NCBI GenBank assembly: GCA_001770015.1
Contig: MEQB01000022.1
Coordinates: forward strand, 62,001 to 126,000
Length of the DNA stretch: 64,000 bases
Reading direction: 5' to 3'
Source of the DNA: Bdellovibrionales bacterium RIFOXYC1_FULL_37_79
Lineage (GTDB): Bacteria > Bdellovibrionota > Bacteriovoracia > Bacteriovoracales > Bacteriovoracaceae
The position numbers and the translations under genes were made by a program. Below are positions 17,149 through 25,291 of the stretch, piece by piece. The notes below the pieces were generated by a model. That model was given only the letters and a program-made list of their open reading frames with translations, did no database searches and was not told the origin of the DNA. How positions within the stretch are numbered: position 1 is the first letter of the stretch; each line of letters begins with the position of its first letter.

Positions 17149-17301
17149 TTAATTGGTTGATACATTTGGATTAACCACTTTACAATTTATACAATCGGGA
17201 GGACCTTTCGGAGAGTCCTGATGCAAGCGACCTTCAGCCAAGGCCCAAAAACTGCAGGAAACTGCCACCAAAAAAGCTCCTAAAATGATCAGTTTTCTCA
17301 T
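17149..17301 (-). CDS. 50-residue secreted peptide with CxNCKV motif (paralogue B)
   Basis: The ATG at 17301 is preceded by AGAGG. Residues 1-22 are a signal peptide (MRKLIILGAFLVAVSCSF, cut likely after ALA). A Pro/Gly-rich linker follows, and then CINCKVVNPNVSTN with Cys37 and Cys40. It is 26 bases upstream of its paralogue on the same strand, so the pair probably forms one transcript. The shared C-terminal motif, against divergent signal and linker, shows that the tail is the selected part. A lipoprotein reading at Cys16 (VSC) is possible but a weak match. Confidence 0.72.
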   Translation of the reverse strand: MRKLIILGAFLVAVSCSFWALAEGRLHQDSPKGPPDCINCKVVNPNVSTN

Positions 17302-17598
17302 GTGTTCCTCTCATACATAAAAATTGCTAACTCAATTAAATGGTTACTTTCACAAACTTTTTGCAATATTTTAGCCAATTCATACGCAAATTCTTACAAT
17401 CATATTATCTGGCAATCACATAATAACACTCATTGCACATTGCGTTGTCTTACAGTGTACTAGAAACTAAGGTATCATTTTGCCTCTATGCTGAAATCCT
17501 TGCGCACCTCGCAATGTCCCATTTCTTAATCCTGATCATTTTTGACATATCCCATCATTATATAGATAATGCTTTAATATTTTAACCAAGCAAGGCAC
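17302..17598. other. Divergent intergenic region
   Basis: These 297 bases separate the minus-strand secreted-peptide pair from the DUF2333 gene. No gene-like frame is visible. The only clear element is the promoter at 17542-17570 for the rightward gene. No promoter that I trust is visible for the leftward peptides. Confidence 0.6.
17542..17570 (+). promoter_or_regulatory. Sigma-70-type promoter of the DUF2333 gene
   Basis: A perfect TTGACA (17542-17547), a 17-base spacer and GATAAT (17565-17570, 5/6 match). It is followed by the ATG at 17599. This is one of the best promoter matches in the window. Confidence 0.75.
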
Positions 17599-18492
17599 AT
17601 GAAAAAAATATTGAATTTAAAAATTCTCGCTCATAAAAAAACTCTCCTAACCCTGCTCATTTTTCACTTCCTTCTTTACATTTTTTTTGGTTGGTGGAAA
17701 TCGGATATTCCAAAGTTTGAAATTAACCAAGGTGGAGCTAATGGTGCGAGTAACACGATCCATTTTGTAAAAACCCTGAACTCACTGATTCAAAATGAAC
17801 TGGAACACGGCTGGTTACCCAATGACTTTTTTCTCTCTCCCACCAAACTCTTGATTGATAATAGACCTAATTTTCAAATTGGAGTATTAACGATAATCAG
17901 ACATAGCGTCCGAGTTCTGCGTGATAATTTAAGCCGACAAAGAACCACCGATGAAATCAACCCTTTTGTCAATAAGGCTTTTTCCTATATAAGCAACGAT
18001 TACGAAAAATTACTACTGCCAAGCTTTGAAAGCCGGATGCATGAAACCATTGATCACCTGGATATTTTTTTAAAAAATTATGAGGCCAATCTAGCGAGTG
18101 CCAACTATTACCCAAGAAGTGACAACTTAATCCAGGTTTTCGATCAATATATTTCAGAACTCGGAAGTCTAAATAATAAACTACTCTCCGGTGATACCAG
18201 TTTTTTTTCCAGCGATGATTTATTTTATCTGGTCAAAGGCACCAATTATGCCTTGTACTCGGTGTTGCACGCCATCTTGAAAGATTTTAAAACTGTTTTA
18301 GAAGAAAAGAAATGTATGCCACTGATACAAGAAACCATCTCCCGGATAAAGCAAAGTGACTTCGATCCAATTATCGTGGTAAGCGGAGATAACGAAAGCT
18401 TGCTTGCTAATCATCTAATTCAATTGGCCGGCATCACCTCGGACGTAAGACAAAAACTTAAATCTTTAAATGTAATGTTGGATAAAAATTAA
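17599..18492 (+). CDS. DUF2333 family protein
   Basis: A 297-residue protein with one membrane helix near the N-terminus (about 15-33, TLLTLLIFHFLLYIFFGWW) and a large exported or periplasmic helical part. It matches the DUF2333 (COG5345) pattern known mainly from Gammaproteobacteria: HGWLPNDFFLSPTKLLIDN, PNFQIGV, the helix with LRDNLSRQRTTDEINP, and YYPRSDNL followed by SELGSLNNKLL. The function of the family is unknown. It has its own strong promoter and ends tail to tail, 17 bases from the aldehyde oxidoreductase gene. The family match is from memory of the motif order. Confidence 0.75.
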   Translation: MKKILNLKILAHKKTLLTLLIFHFLLYIFFGWWKSDIPKFEINQGGANGASNTIHFVKTLNSLIQNELEHGWLPNDFFLSPTKLLIDNRPNFQIGVLTIIRHSVRVLRDNLSRQRTTDEINPFVNKAFSYISNDYEKLLLPSFESRMHETIDHLDIFLKNYEANLASANYYPRSDNLIQVFDQYISELGSLNNKLLSGDTSFFSSDDLFYLVKGTNYALYSVLHAILKDFKTVLEEKKCMPLIQETISRIKQSDFDPIIVVSGDNESLLANHLIQLAGITSDVRQKLKSLNVMLDKN

Positions 18493-18509
18493 TTGCCATA
18501 TCCAAGTGT

Positions 18510-20237
18510 TCAGGTTCTTTCCCGAATTTCATTGTACTCATCCAACATAATCTGAAAATCTGCTCTAGATAAGGAAGCTCCTTCCTCAGTTTTTTCTTCA
18601 AGGAATCTTTTGGGGAGAGTATCCGTTTCAGGGCCAAGTCCTTCCCGATGATTAAATTTTCTCGTCATCTGGGTGATGTTGTTGGCAATTGCTTGCAGCT
18701 CTTCTTTCGTGTATTTAAAACCCATCGTCCCTTCAATCAGCATGGCAAGCTCGTTCCACAAAATAAAATCACGATAAAAGCGACAAAGAATCATGCTATC
18801 AAACAGGGCCGCCCGATCTTCATAATCAATATGTAAGAGTGCTTTTCCTTTAATTTGATTTGGACTCATTTGCCCTGATAGCTCGGCTTTATAAAAAGTT
18901 CCCCTCAGATGACATGCCCCCCTGGGAGAGGTTGCATATGACAATCCCATCCCCTTTAAAACTCGTGGATCAAAACCACCTGGTTCAAGTCCTTTTACAT
19001 GAATGGCAATATCTTCAAGCCCCAGTTTTTCGCTGGCAGGTTTAATTCCATCTGCCAGAATATCTCCAAACCCTTCTCGATAAGCAATCATCTTAAAAAG
19101 TGTGGCGATCTTTTCTGGTTGATTGTAATCAATCGCAAAATCACTTTTCCCTTTTTTATAAGCTTCGGTGGCAAAACCAGCCAGATTACCAGCACTCATG
19201 GTATCAATGCCCAGCTTGTCACACAAATCATTTAAATAGGCCACTTCTTCCAGACTATCTAATTCATTAAGCCCACCAATGGCATAGATGGTTTCAAATT
19301 CCGGTCCTTCCAGTTCAAGTCCTTGGTGCTTGCCATGAAGAACTTTGGATTTCTTCGTACACTTTAAAAAACATGGCGGGCATGCAACTGAGGAAAGTTC
19401 AAAATTTTCTTGCATATGAATCGCTGAAATATTTTTCCATTTTTCGTGGTACCCTTTGCTCCAATATCTGGTAGGAAAACATTTTTGCATATTAAGCACT
19501 TCAACCTGCATGGGGGTTCCCAGCTTTTGATATCTGGGAGTTACTGGGGATTCTTTGCCAATTTTACTAACCAACAGATTTAATTTTTTAAGAATTGCTT
19601 GATCATGCACAGGGGTTTTTTTCTTTCCGCAAAAAACCATTCCTTTAATATTTTTTGAACCAAGCACTGCCCCCATTCCGCCTCGTCCAATACTTCGGTA
19701 AATATCAGACTTGATCGCCGCACATGCCACTTGGTTTTCACCAGCTGGGCCAATCGTCATGGCACCAGATCCTGCTGGAGATTGCTCCAGCATATATTTT
19801 TCCGCCTCGTTGGTAAGCATTCCTTTGATCTTTTGAGCACTTCTAAATTCAATTTTATTTTCCTCCAAAACCAAATAAGTTAAATCCTTTGCCTTGCCTT
19901 TTAAAATAATGGCATCCACTCCCAGTCCTTTTATTTTGGGAGCAAGTTTTCCACCACAATAACTTTCCCCATATCCGTTGGTCGCCGGACTTTTAGAAAT
20001 GACTGCATACCGATTTTGTCCCCACACATTGGTAGTAGTGGCAGGCCCGGTCGCTATAATAAAAAGATTTTCAGGTGATAATGGATGAGTATTTTTTTTA
20101 AGTCTTTCGGTTAATAAATAAATACCAAGACCTTTCCCGCCAAGATATTTGCGATAAATATTTTCATCTAATTGTTCGTATTCACATTTTTGATTACTTA
20201 AATCGATGGTCAGAATTTTACCCCACATTCCCTTCAT
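18510..20237 (-). CDS. Aldehyde:ferredoxin oxidoreductase family enzyme
   Basis: A 575-residue enzyme of the tungsten (or molybdenum) bis-pyranopterin AOR family, which oxidises aldehydes to acids with a ferredoxin-type acceptor. The N-terminal domain starts as in the family (GKILTIDLSNQK, YLGGKGLGIYLL). Three ligands of the 4Fe-4S cluster are Cys286, Cys289 and Cys293 (CPPCFLKC), and a fourth is probably in DSMILCRF near residue 480. Pterin-contact regions GRGGMGAVLGSKNIKG and DTMSAGN are present. It stands alone, with no ferredoxin or cofactor genes beside it. The substrate cannot be read. An AAGGA site precedes the ATG. Confidence 0.9.
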   Translation of the reverse strand: MKGMWGKILTIDLSNQKCEYEQLDENIYRKYLGGKGLGIYLLTERLKKNTHPLSPENLFIIATGPATTTNVWGQNRYAVISKSPATNGYGESYCGGKLAPKIKGLGVDAIILKGKAKDLTYLVLEENKIEFRSAQKIKGMLTNEAEKYMLEQSPAGSGAMTIGPAGENQVACAAIKSDIYRSIGRGGMGAVLGSKNIKGMVFCGKKKTPVHDQAILKKLNLLVSKIGKESPVTPRYQKLGTPMQVEVLNMQKCFPTRYWSKGYHEKWKNISAIHMQENFELSSVACPPCFLKCTKKSKVLHGKHQGLELEGPEFETIYAIGGLNELDSLEEVAYLNDLCDKLGIDTMSAGNLAGFATEAYKKGKSDFAIDYNQPEKIATLFKMIAYREGFGDILADGIKPASEKLGLEDIAIHVKGLEPGGFDPRVLKGMGLSYATSPRGACHLRGTFYKAELSGQMSPNQIKGKALLHIDYEDRAALFDSMILCRFYRDFILWNELAMLIEGTMGFKYTKEELQAIANNITQMTRKFNHREGLGPETDTLPKRFLEEKTEEGASLSRADFQIMLDEYNEIRERT

Positions 20238-20303
20238 ATAGTCCTTCCTTTATTTGGTTTGAAAAAACTATCATAGCAAAGAGAGAATACTTCGCCAATT
20301 GGC

Positions 20304-20762
20304 CTATAAATCCTCCAACCAGATTCCAGCACCGGCTATCCAACCAAGCTTTCCACCACATTTTTTAACAAATGATGTTTTGGCGGTGGGTTTTTCGGCC
20401 CTAGGCTTTGTCCACTTATGATTCACCCATCCACCTTTGGCTGCCACTTTGGCTTTTTTATCAAACTCGACAAATAATAAAAGACCATCGGGGTCTTTAT
20501 TGTCTTTAACTGGTTGTCCGTCCAGTCTTGGTTTTGTAGGATGCACCACCATTTTAAGCTCGGAATCTTGAACCCACACATAGTTTCCATCACAAAACCT
20601 TAAAGTTTTTTTAATGAAACCCACCGCCGCTTTGCCTTCTTTTTCAATTTTAGAACACGCGTCTCCAACCGCCTTTACGGCATCCTCTTTCTTGCATTTT
20701 GTTTGAGCAAAAAGATTCATCGAACCTGCCAATAAACCAATTATAATTAACATACGGGCCAT
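20304..20762 (-). CDS. Secreted single-Cache domain protein
   Basis: A 152-residue protein with a signal peptide (cut after LFA at about 19) followed by one Cache_2-type domain. The blocks FCDGNYVWVQDSELKMVVHP, DPDGLLLFVEF and GGWVNHKWTKP are those of small ligand-binding domains found outside chemoreceptors. There is no membrane helix or signalling domain after it, so it is a free periplasmic protein, possibly a ligand-binding partner of a receptor. A paralogue is truncated at the right window edge (63747) beside an MCP gene. Four Cys may form disulfides. An AGGAG lies before the ATG. Confidence 0.82.
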   Translation of the reverse strand: MARMLIIIGLLAGSMNLFAQTKCKKEDAVKAVGDACSKIEKEGKAAVGFIKKTLRFCDGNYVWVQDSELKMVVHPTKPRLDGQPVKDNKDPDGLLLFVEFDKKAKVAAKGGWVNHKWTKPRAEKPTAKTSFVKKCGGKLGWIAGAGIWLEDL

Positions 20763-20799
20763 AATATTTCTCCTTCATCCGCAACAATGCTCAATTGTT

Positions 20800-20827
20800 A
20801 GTATAAGATTGTTACAAACAAACACAA
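20800..20827 (-). promoter_or_regulatory. Candidate promoter of the single-Cache gene
   Basis: On the minus strand TTGTGT (20827-20822), a 16-base spacer and TATACT (20805-20800). The start codon is about 40 bases downstream. Confidence 0.45.
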
Positions 20828-20894
20828 CAGGTAAAAGATGAGAAATTCTTGTCCTTATCGAATGAAACATATAAATAAAATTTAAGAATGATGC

Positions 20895-20938
20895 AATTTA
20901 TTCAGGCCACCAACCAAGTGATGGCCTGTAAATAAATT
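20895..20938 (-). terminator. Hairpin after the EF-G paralogue gene
   Basis: CAGGCCA and TGGCCTG form a 7-bp core, extended by AATTTATT/AATAAATT with a 2-base bulge, around a 12-base loop. It begins 10 bases after the stop codon of the gene at 20948. There is no clean U tract, so termination is likely but not certain. Confidence 0.5.
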
Positions 20939-20947
20939 ATTATAAGG

Positions 20948-23080
20948 TTATTTTTCCTCTTGGGATGCTGCGTATTCTTCCGCTAATTTGCTTTGAAGTT
21001 CCCCAGGAACAGTTGCATATTCGGAAAATTCAAGACTAAATGCAGCCCTACCTTGAGTAATTGACTTGAGTGAGGTGGAATATTTGTAAAGTTCTGCCAA
21101 AGGAGCCTTGGCCTTTACCACTTGAAAATTATTTTTTGAATCAATCCCCTGGATGACCGATCGGCGGCCTTGCAAATCACCCATGACATCCCCCACCAAA
21201 TCTTCTGGAACCAAGACTTCAATGCTGCAAATCGGCTCTAAAAGTTTAGGTTTCGCTTTCAAAAAAGCATCCTTGAAAGCCATTCTTCCTGCAATTTTAA
21301 ATGCCATATCATTGGAGTCAACGGGATGCATTTTGCCGTCATAAATCGCTACGGCCACATCACGAGCGTACGAGCCAGTAATTGGTCCTTCCTCCATCTT
21401 TTCCATAATACCTTTTAAAATGGATGGAATAAATCTGGCATCGATAACCCCGCCCACAATACAATTAAAAAAGCACAGTTTCCCACCCCATGGTAGTTCT
21501 TGAATGTCTTTGGCCCTAACGTTGAGACCTGCAGGGTTTGGCATATCTTCAAAATAAGGCAATACCCGCATGTGTACTTCACCAAATTGGCCGGCACCAC
21601 CAGATTGCTTTTTATGCCGATAACTGGAATTGGCCTCCATTTGAATAGTTTCACGATAAGGAATCCTGGGCTTAATATAACTGGTTTTAATTTTATCATA
21701 GTGGTCCAGCTTCCATCGGCAAAGATCAAGCTGCAATTCGCCTTGGCCTTTTACTATTAGCTGCTTTAATTCTTTAGAAAACTCCACTGTGAAAGTAGGA
21801 TCTTCTTCCGCCATTTCCCGCAATGATACCACCATTTTTTCAGAGTCATTTTTACTTTCAGCTTCGATGGCCATTTCTATTCGAGGTCCAGGGAAATTAA
21901 TCGGCGCAACTTCCAAATATGATCCTTTTTTGGCCAGAACATCATTGGTTTTGATAGATTTTAATTTAACCGCGGCACCAATATCTCCGGCCACAAGAGT
22001 TTCAACAGTCTGTCGGTTTTTTCCATCCATAACAAATATCTGGTTTAGCTTCTCACTATCATTTGACCTGATATTAACCAGCTCAGAACCGGCATTCAAT
22101 TTTCCCGATAAAACTTTAAAATAGGATACCTTGCCAAGGAACGGATCAATCAGGGTTTTATAGATAAACAGTACGGTTTCGTTACTATCACTGCAAACAA
22201 TATCTTTGCCATCCTTGGTTTTTTCTGGCGGCAGTTCAAAGGTTGAAGGAGTAGTGGTAGCAATAAACTCAATTATTCGCTCAACTCCCATATTGTATTT
22301 GGCCGAAGCACAAAAGATCGGGTAAAGCTCATTATTTAATATCCCGGCCTTTAATCCATTGATAATTTGCTCTGGACTCAATGTCCCTTCGGCAAAATAA
22401 ATTTCCATCAATTTTTCATCAGACTCGGCAACCTTCTCGATAAATTCATTTCGTAACTCTTCGGCTTGATCTTTCAAATCAGCTGGGATCTCTTTTTTTT
22501 CTGGCTTGGCCCCACCTTGGGTATAAACATACATGCACATTTCAACCAAATCGATAATCGAATTGAAATTTTCCCCTTCATTCACCGGAAATTGAAAAAC
22601 CGTTGCTTTTAGCCCAAATCTTTCTTTTAGGGTTTTTACGGCATGATCAAACTGGCTTTTTGAATGATCCAATTGATTCATAACAAAAGCAAGTGGGCGA
22701 CCTAGTCCTTCAATTTTATTCCAAAGAACTTCATGAGCCACTTCAAGCCCGTGTTGGGCATTTACGGTCATTACACAAGTATCCATCACTCGAAGAGACG
22801 AAATGACCTCTCCCACAAAATCATCAATACCAGGTGCATCCATAATATTGATCTTATAATCTTTCCAAACTGTGTGAAGAGATGTGGCACAAACAGAATT
22901 TCCTCTTTCGTGTTCAATATCGTGGTAATCTGATACAGTATTTTTTTCTTCAACACTTCCGCATCTTTTAATTAAACCGCCATGAAAATGCATAGTTTCT
23001 GCAAGCGTGGTTTTACCTGACTTTGGAGGGCCAATTAAAATGACATTTTTGATAAACTTATTGTCGCTATAAACCTTCAT
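20948..23080 (-). CDS. Elongation factor G-like GTPase (FusA2 type)
   Basis: A 710-residue protein with the five-domain EF-G layout: G domain 1 to about 285, domain II (LFIYKTLIDPFLGKVSYFKVLSG), domains III-V (EEDPTFTVEFSKE, ARDVAVAIYDGKMHPVDSNDMAF, EPICSIEVLVPEDLVGDVMGDLQGRR). P-loop GPPKSGKTT (17-25). The switch II motif is DAPGIDDF (81-88), so the catalytic His of DTPGHVDF is Ile85. The G4 motif is NQLD (135-138) instead of NKMD. Other FusA2-type proteins, such as Thermus EF-G-2, also lack this His. It is therefore an accessory EF-G and not the main translocase. Stand-alone gene with its own upstream region. Confidence 0.88.
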   Translation of the reverse strand: MKVYSDNKFIKNVILIGPPKSGKTTLAETMHFHGGLIKRCGSVEEKNTVSDYHDIEHERGNSVCATSLHTVWKDYKINIMDAPGIDDFVGEVISSLRVMDTCVMTVNAQHGLEVAHEVLWNKIEGLGRPLAFVMNQLDHSKSQFDHAVKTLKERFGLKATVFQFPVNEGENFNSIIDLVEMCMYVYTQGGAKPEKKEIPADLKDQAEELRNEFIEKVAESDEKLMEIYFAEGTLSPEQIINGLKAGILNNELYPIFCASAKYNMGVERIIEFIATTTPSTFELPPEKTKDGKDIVCSDSNETVLFIYKTLIDPFLGKVSYFKVLSGKLNAGSELVNIRSNDSEKLNQIFVMDGKNRQTVETLVAGDIGAAVKLKSIKTNDVLAKKGSYLEVAPINFPGPRIEMAIEAESKNDSEKMVVSLREMAEEDPTFTVEFSKELKQLIVKGQGELQLDLCRWKLDHYDKIKTSYIKPRIPYRETIQMEANSSYRHKKQSGGAGQFGEVHMRVLPYFEDMPNPAGLNVRAKDIQELPWGGKLCFFNCIVGGVIDARFIPSILKGIMEKMEEGPITGSYARDVAVAIYDGKMHPVDSNDMAFKIAGRMAFKDAFLKAKPKLLEPICSIEVLVPEDLVGDVMGDLQGRRSVIQGIDSKNNFQVVKAKAPLAELYKYSTSLKSITQGRAAFSLEFSEYATVPGELQSKLAEEYAASQEEK

Positions 23081-23225
23081 AAATCTCCCTTTATTTTAAG
23101 ATGCTTAACGATACTAAAATTTTCTACATTTTTTAAAAAAACAAGTATTACCTATATACCAATGAAGGGCAACCGAAAATTCTTTTTTTTTGCAAATTTT
23201 GATGGTTTACATTGAACACACTTAT

Positions 23226-23243
23226 CTAAAAATATATTTTTAG
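23226..23243. promoter_or_regulatory. Perfect 18-bp AT-rich palindrome
   Basis: CTAAAAATATATTTTTAG is its own reverse complement over all 18 bases and sits in a divergent promoter region, about 145 bases from either gene. It could be an operator for a dimeric regulator. No second copy was noticed. The AT richness lowers its weight. Confidence 0.4.
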
Positions 23244-23270
23244 TCAGCACCGCGCAAATAAGCGCTGACT
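23242..23270. repeat. Hairpin next to the palindrome
   Basis: AGTCAGC (23242-23248) pairs with GCTGACT (23264-23270); inside, GCGC can pair with GCGC in an alternative form. It is not followed by a T run. Function unknown. Confidence 0.4.
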
Positions 23271-23368
23271 TATTCTTAACATAAAAAATACTTATATTTA
23301 ATTGAATGACCAATCGTTTCTTGATAATCTTATAGTGAGGGAAGTCTTAGTAAACAAGGAGGTTCTTA

Positions 23369-23605
23369 TTGTTTAAATCCAATCTGACACGCACTCTTTA
23401 CCAGCACTTCATAGCATCCCATTTTAATGAAAAATTTATCACTGAAATCATTACCGGCCAGGTACCGTCATTTGTCTATGTCGATGGAGCACAGATCAAA
23501 CTGATGGCAGGGTATTATAAAAAAACCATCCCGAGACAAAATACATTGTACCCTACCAGCACCACCCCCAAGGAACTTGAAATTGTTTTTTTTGACAATG
23601 ACTGA
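23369..23605 (+). CDS. Small protein of unknown function
   Basis: A 78-residue cytoplasmic-looking protein with no signal peptide or membrane helix. The start is TTG at 23369, with AAGGAGG 6 bases before it, the strongest ribosome-binding site nearby; no ATG fits. Residues 25-50 (ITEIITGQVPSFVYVDGAQIKLMAGYY) look like a short beta-rich fold. I recognise no family. A PilZ gene follows 81 bases downstream on the same strand, and the two may be co-transcribed. Confidence 0.6.
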   Translation: MFKSNLTRTLYQHFIASHFNEKFITEIITGQVPSFVYVDGAQIKLMAGYYKKTIPRQNTLYPTSTTPKELEIVFFDND

Positions 23606-23686
23606 TTAGAAATTCAAATCCATTTGGCAAACTAACGATTTAAAAGCTATAATTGCCCATGGGATTATTTACGTCAGGAGGAATTA

Positions 23687-23998
23687 ATGGATAATTTTAC
23701 GGAAAAAAGACAAGACAAAAGAGTCAAAACCAGTAAAAAGTTGCGCATCTATTCAAGCGTTTCGAGAGTTCCTTACACCGTCGATATTTCTGATATTTCC
23801 CAGCGGGGTGCCTCTTTAAAAACTAAATTTCTCCCCACTCTGGATGAAGTCATTACTTTTGAGGCCATTGATGATTATGTGCAAAGACTACACTTTGGCA
23901 ATGCCCGGGTTCGTTGGGTAAAAAACTCTCAAAACCTTGGTGATAGCGGTTTTGGTATCGAATTTGACGACGATTTTCCACTCGAAGTAATAAACTAG
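23687..23998 (+). CDS. PilZ domain protein, likely c-di-GMP receptor
   Basis: A 103-residue protein that is one PilZ domain. The two cyclic di-GMP motifs are intact: RQDKR at 8-12 (RxxxR) and DISQRG at about 39-44 ([D/N]xSxxG). The fold continues to GFGIEF near the C-terminus. Such single-domain proteins bind c-di-GMP and regulate partners in motility, surface behaviour or envelope functions. AGGAGG precedes the ATG. No partner can be named from the neighbours. Confidence 0.88.
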   Translation: MDNFTEKRQDKRVKTSKKLRIYSSVSRVPYTVDISDISQRGASLKTKFLPTLDEVITFEAIDDYVQRLHFGNARVRWVKNSQNLGDSGFGIEFDDDFPLEVIN

Positions 23999-24153
23999 AC
24001 TCCCCCCTCTTAAAAAAAATACCTTTCACTAAAAATCAATCATTGCACTATTGATTTTCCGTAACTATCTGATATGGTTTGTGGGAAAAAAAATTAACCT
24101 GATTTTAACATTAGCTTAATGAATTCTGAACATTACTAACAAGGGGTCACAAG

Positions 24154-25239
24154 ATGAAGTATAAGCACTTAAATGTTAGACCAAAAGCTCTCGAGGCTCT
24201 AAAGCACTATAATCTCCCTAAAGGTCCGCTTGGTTTTGGAAAATACTCCACACCCATTATGATTGTGTGTGATTACGCCGATGGGAAATGGGGTGAATTA
24301 AAACTGGCCCCTTTTGCTTTTCTTAATTTACTACCGACGGCAAAAGTCTTTCACTATGCCCAGGAAGTTTTTGAAGGCATGAAAGCCTATAGAGTTGACG
24401 GAAAAGGACCTTACCTCTTTCGTCCAGATAAAAATTTTGAACGATTTAATCTTTCATGCCAGCGCATGGCCATACCTGAAATCCCCAGAGAATATTTCAT
24501 GGAGGCAATCCACGCCATTACTGCCTACTCAGCAGAATTTATTCCTCAAAAAACCGGTGAATCTCTTTATCTGCGTCCCTTCACAATAGCCACGGAAGAA
24601 AGTCTTGGAATTAAACCCTCTGAAAAGTACAAATTCGTAGTGGTGGCATGTCCCTCGGATGCTTATTTTACCAAGGGTACTGTTCCGGTCATGATCGAAA
24701 GACAGGCAGCTCGAGCTGGTATGGGCGGCACCGGTAATGCAAAAACTGGTGGCAATTATGCAGCTAGTTTGATTTCCGCCATTGAAGCCAAGGAACGAGG
24801 ATACCTGATGACTCTTTGGCTTGACTCTCTGGAAAAAAGATATGTTGAAGAACTCTCCGGCATGAATTTCTTTTGCATCATCAATGGTGAACTATGGACT
24901 CCGGCCCTAACTGAAACCATTCTGGTGGGAATCACCAGGGATTCCATTATCCATTTAGCCAAGGACATGGGTCTTAAAGTACATGAAGAACGCATAGATA
25001 TTACCGAGCTTATCACCAGCATCAAAAACAATGAGTGCACCGAAGCCTTTGCTTGTGGCACTGCTGCGATCATTTCTCCTATTGAGTGTCTTGGTGAAAA
25101 TCACGGAACCAGGTATACTTTTAGGGATCAAGGCGGTAATATTTCCCTGAAAATACGTCAACGTCTGCTAGATATCCAGGAAGGAAGATATCAGGCTCCA
25201 GACGGTTGGTTAGTCAAAGTAGACTTACCACAATTATAA
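24154..25239 (+). CDS. ilvE: Branched-chain amino acid aminotransferase
   Basis: PLP fold-type IV enzyme for the last step of Val, Leu and Ile synthesis, or the first of their breakdown. The PLP lysine is Lys197 in NAKTGGNYA; the EELSGMNFF and CGTAAIISPI segments are typical. At 361 residues, with an extra N-terminal part (GPLGFGKYSTP), it belongs to the longer BCAT group. ACAAGGGG precedes the ATG. The phosphohexomutase gene follows after 52 bases. Confidence 0.94.
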   Translation: MKYKHLNVRPKALEALKHYNLPKGPLGFGKYSTPIMIVCDYADGKWGELKLAPFAFLNLLPTAKVFHYAQEVFEGMKAYRVDGKGPYLFRPDKNFERFNLSCQRMAIPEIPREYFMEAIHAITAYSAEFIPQKTGESLYLRPFTIATEESLGIKPSEKYKFVVVACPSDAYFTKGTVPVMIERQAARAGMGGTGNAKTGGNYAASLISAIEAKERGYLMTLWLDSLEKRYVEELSGMNFFCIINGELWTPALTETILVGITRDSIIHLAKDMGLKVHEERIDITELITSIKNNECTEAFACGTAAIISPIECLGENHGTRYTFRDQGGNISLKIRQRLLDIQEGRYQAPDGWLVKVDLPQL

Positions 25240-25291
25240 TTGCTTTTTTCCACCGAATAGAAGAAAATTTCTAAAAAATTCTGGAGGCTGT

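Larger units (their letters stand above)
23081..23368. other. Divergent regulatory region
   Basis: These 288 bases lie between the EF-G paralogue (leftward) and a small unknown gene (rightward). No gene is visible. It holds an 18-bp palindrome (23226-23243) joined to a hairpin (23242-23270). Confidence 0.6.
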
